DNA of 9,125 nucleotides from CAXQRU01 sp964226685 (GTDB taxonomy: Bacteria; Pseudomonadota; Gammaproteobacteria; Pseudomonadales; Cellvibrionaceae). The notes beneath the pieces were generated by a model. It was not told the DNA's origin. It saw only the letters and a list, made by a program, of their open reading frames with translations, and made no database searches. The stretch lies in contig CAXQRU010000110.1 of the NCBI GenBank assembly GCA_964226685.1, positions 1 to 9,125 of the forward strand, written 5' to 3'. The position numbers and the translations under genes were made by a program. This document shows, one piece after another, positions 6,912 through 9,125 of the stretch. Numbering within the stretch: the first letter of the stretch is position 1; the number at the start of each line of letters is the position of its first letter.

Positions 6912-7589
6912 ATGAAATTGCTCTTAATCGAGGATGAAAAGGATTTACGGGAACCACTTGCCAGTTATTTAAAATCACAGGGATATAGTGTTGACACCGC
7001 CGCCGATGGTCGTGAAGGACACTACCGTGGCATGGAATACAATTACGATGTCGCCGTTGTGGATATTGGCCTACCAATAATGGACGGTATTGAAATCATT
7101 ACACAGTGGCGCCGCTCAGATCGAAACTTTCCCATTTTGATTTTAACAGCCAGAGGCAACTGGCAGGATAAAGTTTCAGGACTTGGCGCTGGTGGCGACG
7201 ATTATTTAGTGAAGCCCTTTCACAACGAAGAGTTAAATGCTCGACTACAGGCGCTTACACGCAGGGCCTGTGGGCATGCTAAAGCTGAAATTGAAACCGG
7301 CCCCTACCAACTCGACACATTGCAAAAACGTTTGAACCTACACCATCAGATGGTAGAGCTCACTCAGTTCGAATATAACTTGGTGCAGTATTTGATTTTG
7401 CATACTGATAAGGTGGTTTCAAAAACCGAACTGACAGAACACCTCTATGAACAAGATTTTGATAAAGACAGCAATGTCATTGAGGTATTAATTGGCCGCA
7501 TTCGAAAAAAGGTAGACCCGACAGGCCAATATAAACCGATTATCACCCAACGAGGCCAAGGGTACCTCTGGCGAACCCAGTATGCCTAA
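6912..7589 (+). CDS. PhoP-like response regulator (OmpR/PhoB family)
   Basis: A 225-residue transcription factor. The receiver domain (1-118) has the acidic pair Glu7-Asp8, the phosphoacceptor Asp51 in VVDIGLP, Thr79 in LTARG and Lys101 in KPF. All catalytic residues are present. The winged-helix domain (about 127-222) carries LTQFEY (150-155), KVVSKTEL (167-174), the recognition helix around 187-201 (SNVIEVLIGRIRKKV) and RGQGYLW (214-220). WQDKV, KPFHNEE and GRIRKK closely track E. coli PhoP, so I place it nearer PhoP than PhoB or OmpR. The start has GGGG 6 nt upstream. It overlaps the kinase gene by 8 nt, so it is almost certainly the kinase's partner. The direct repeat at 6024-6040 is its likely target. 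PhoP orthology versus a PhoP-like paralogue cannot be settled here, so no symbol is given. Confidence 0.93.
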   Translation: MKLLLIEDEKDLREPLASYLKSQGYSVDTAADGREGHYRGMEYNYDVAVVDIGLPIMDGIEIITQWRRSDRNFPILILTARGNWQDKVSGLGAGGDDYLVKPFHNEELNARLQALTRRACGHAKAEIETGPYQLDTLQKRLNLHHQMVELTQFEYNLVQYLILHTDKVVSKTELTEHLYEQDFDKDSNVIEVLIGRIRKKVDPTGQYKPIITQRGQGYLWRTQYA

Positions 7590-8952
7590 GCTGCTCAAGT
7601 CATTGGCTGGCTCGCTCAAGGGCCGCCTAACCTTAGCCTCTTTACTATTAATTCCATTTTTTTTTATCACCAGCACCTCCTTATTAACTCAGGCTTTCGA
7701 AAAAAGCCAGCAAGAAGCAGAAGTCGAACGATTACGAGCGATGATTTATAGCTTACTCGGCAGTGCTGAAATTGAAGATACCGCCATTGTAATGCCAAAT
7801 GCCGTTGCCGACCCGCGTTTTAATGACCCACTCTCTGGACATTTTGGCTTTCTAACCAATGACAACGGCCGAATTTTATGGCGCTCAAGCTCAGCTCAAC
7901 TGCTGCCCCCTGGCGTGATTGAATTTGAACATGCCCAGTGGACTGCTGGCGATAATATTTTTTTTCAAAAGCGGGTTGAACACCTAGATCTCAACCTGAA
8001 TGGCCTCGCCTTTGATGTCACCTGGAGTTTTGACGAACAGCACTCCTCCAAATTACGCTTTATCGTGCTAGCCGATAGTGCTGCTCTACAAGCAGAACGA
8101 TCAACCTATCAACATTTATTATGGCAGTGGATTGGCGGATTGGGCGCGCTGCTTTTAGTATTACTATTGGGCATCCTGTATTGGGGATTACTGCCATTAA
8201 AAAATATTGCCAAACAACTCGATCGTCTCCAAGAAGGTGAAACAAAGGAATTAGAAGGTCGCTATCCCTCTGAAATTGCACCCGTTGTTAAAAACTTTAA
8301 TAGAGTATTGAGCCACCAGCAACAACAACAAACCCGTTTTAGAAATAGCCTGGCAGATCTAGCCCATAGTTTAAAAACTCCCTTAGCGGTGATCACAAGC
8401 CAGCTGCAACAAAATAGTTTAGATCAAGATACTATTGCCACGCATACGCAACGCATGCAAACCATCATCGAACACCAACTCAAACGGGCCGCCAGTTATC
8501 AAGCTGCCCTTACCTACCAGTCTATAGCGTTACAACCATTGGTAAAACAGCTGGTACACACACTGGAAAAAGTTTACTTTGAAAAACACATTGAATTTGC
8601 AGAAAATATTGAAGATGCCGTGAGCGTTAAATGCGAACAAGCTGATTTATTGGAAATTCTAGGCAATATTCTGGATAACGCCTGCAAATATGGAGCCGGC
8701 AAAATTGTTATCGAAGCCAACAATCACAATGCCATGTGTGAAATAAAAATTCATGACAACGGCCGAGGTATTGCGCCTAACATCGCCAGTGAGTTACTGC
8801 AAAGGGGAGCACGAGCGGATACCCAAGAGAGTGGGCAAGGTATTGGTTTATCAGTGGCGCATGAAATTATTGGTCGTTATCAGGGTAGCTTGGCTATTGA
8901 TGCTTCCGAGGTATTGGGTGGGAGTTGCTTTGTGATTGGGCTGCCTGCTTGA
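7582..8952 (+). CDS. PhoQ-like sensor histidine kinase
   Basis: A 456-residue inner-membrane kinase. Transmembrane segments lie at about 17-37 and 181-204, with a periplasmic sensor of about 140 residues between them (VADPRFNDPLSGHFGFLTNDNGR... resembles PhoQ-type sensors). A HAMP-like linker follows (205-255). The dimerisation/phosphotransfer domain has His262 in DLAHSLKTPLAVI, nearly identical to the PhoQ H-box. The ATP-binding domain has the N-box LGNILDNACKYG with Asn366, the G1 box DNGRGIA (392-398) and the G2 box GQGIGLS (418-424). The kinase looks intact. The sensor lacks the dense acidic cluster of E. coli PhoQ, so its signal may differ. A run of five glutamines (246-250) sits just before the phosphotransfer helix. 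The start overlaps the regulator gene by 8 nt. Family assignment is firm; PhoQ orthology is inferred. Confidence 0.92.
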   Translation: MPKLLKSLAGSLKGRLTLASLLLIPFFFITSTSLLTQAFEKSQQEAEVERLRAMIYSLLGSAEIEDTAIVMPNAVADPRFNDPLSGHFGFLTNDNGRILWRSSSAQLLPPGVIEFEHAQWTAGDNIFFQKRVEHLDLNLNGLAFDVTWSFDEQHSSKLRFIVLADSAALQAERSTYQHLLWQWIGGLGALLLVLLLGILYWGLLPLKNIAKQLDRLQEGETKELEGRYPSEIAPVVKNFNRVLSHQQQQQTRFRNSLADLAHSLKTPLAVITSQLQQNSLDQDTIATHTQRMQTIIEHQLKRAASYQAALTYQSIALQPLVKQLVHTLEKVYFEKHIEFAENIEDAVSVKCEQADLLEILGNILDNACKYGAGKIVIEANNHNAMCEIKIHDNGRGIAPNIASELLQRGARADTQESGQGIGLSVAHEIIGRYQGSLAIDASEVLGGSCFVIGLPA

Positions 8953-9125
8953 GATCAACTTTATTAAGGTTCTTGGCGACTACCCTATAACAACATACAC
9001 CCAGTTTTCCGTTAAACAATAGTCTACCCCTGACTTCCAAAGATCAAAACAAGCTTGAAAGCTAATATTTTCGTAAGCGCTCAGCAAAGCCCATGTTTCA
9101 ATTTAATATTCCACGGCAATAAGGC
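8953..9125. other. Non-coding or unexplained right edge
   Basis: 173 bases after the kinase gene. I see no convincing terminator: there is no GC-rich hairpin followed by a T tract. The longest open stretch is on the minus strand, 9102 down to 8980 (40 codons between stops), with no ATG start and no family I recognise. It could be chance or the decayed end of a gene beyond the window. Confidence 0.5.

Noticed and set aside
7488..7676. 62-codon minus-strand frame across the regulator-kinase junction
   Set aside because: Overlaps two secure genes in antisense and has no features of its own.
8317..8331. CAG(CAA)4 tract encoding five glutamines in the kinase
   Set aside because: Short, in frame, at a helix-friendly linker; not a convincing phase-variable repeat because unit changes would not shift frame.
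8961..8990. Possible terminator hairpin after the kinase gene (TTATTAAGG / CCCTATAA)
   Set aside because: The stem is AT-rich and interrupted, with no T tract after it.
9011..9017. GTTAAAC resembling an integron attC core site (GTTRRRY)
   Set aside because: No matching RYYYAAC partner or folded attC structure nearby, and no integrase or cassette context.

Overview
The window is a chromosomal segment from a Gammaproteobacterium, probably an assembly contig starting at base 1. The lineage is inferred from gene order and protein similarity. The order proA-nadD-rsfS-rlmH-mrdA-rodA-mltB is the arrangement known from Pseudomonas and many marine relatives (in E. coli rodA is followed by rlpA instead), and the two-component proteins resemble gammaproteobacterial PhoP/PhoQ. 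I cannot name a genus. Bases 6-38 are not biological: they match the Illumina TruSeq read-1 adapter exactly, so the left edge is an assembly artefact that cuts mltB.

Minus strand, 5939 down to 39: one compact housekeeping gene cluster, read right to left. proA (proline synthesis) is followed by nadD (NAD synthesis, 4-nt overlap), rsfS (1-nt gap), rlmH (9-nt gap), mrdA/PBP2 (about 14-nt gap), rodA (11-nt overlap, GTG start) and the first 42 codons of mltB (31-nt gap). No gap is long enough for an obvious terminator, so a single transcript is plausible. The last three genes form a cell-wall module: RodA polymerises glycan, PBP2 cross-links it during elongation, and MltB cuts glycan strands. RsfS and RlmH act on the large ribosomal subunit.

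Intergenic 5940-6092: a divergent control region. Facing right, it holds two identical hexamers GTTCAG spaced 11 bp start to start, 11 bp before a good -10 box. This is the layout of a promoter activated by a PhoP/OmpR-type regulator.

Plus strand, 6093-8952: a tight four-gene operon. It encodes a YcfJ-like glycine-zipper envelope protein with a His/Arg/Gly/Tyr-rich tail, a 71-residue exported PepSY-like protein, a PhoP-like response regulator and a PhoQ-like sensor kinase (8-nt overlap). I infer an autoregulated envelope-sensing circuit in which the regulator activates its own operon and the two small exported proteins act as effector and/or modulator of the sensor. This is the most interesting part of the window.

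Bases 8953-9125 contain no gene I can support.
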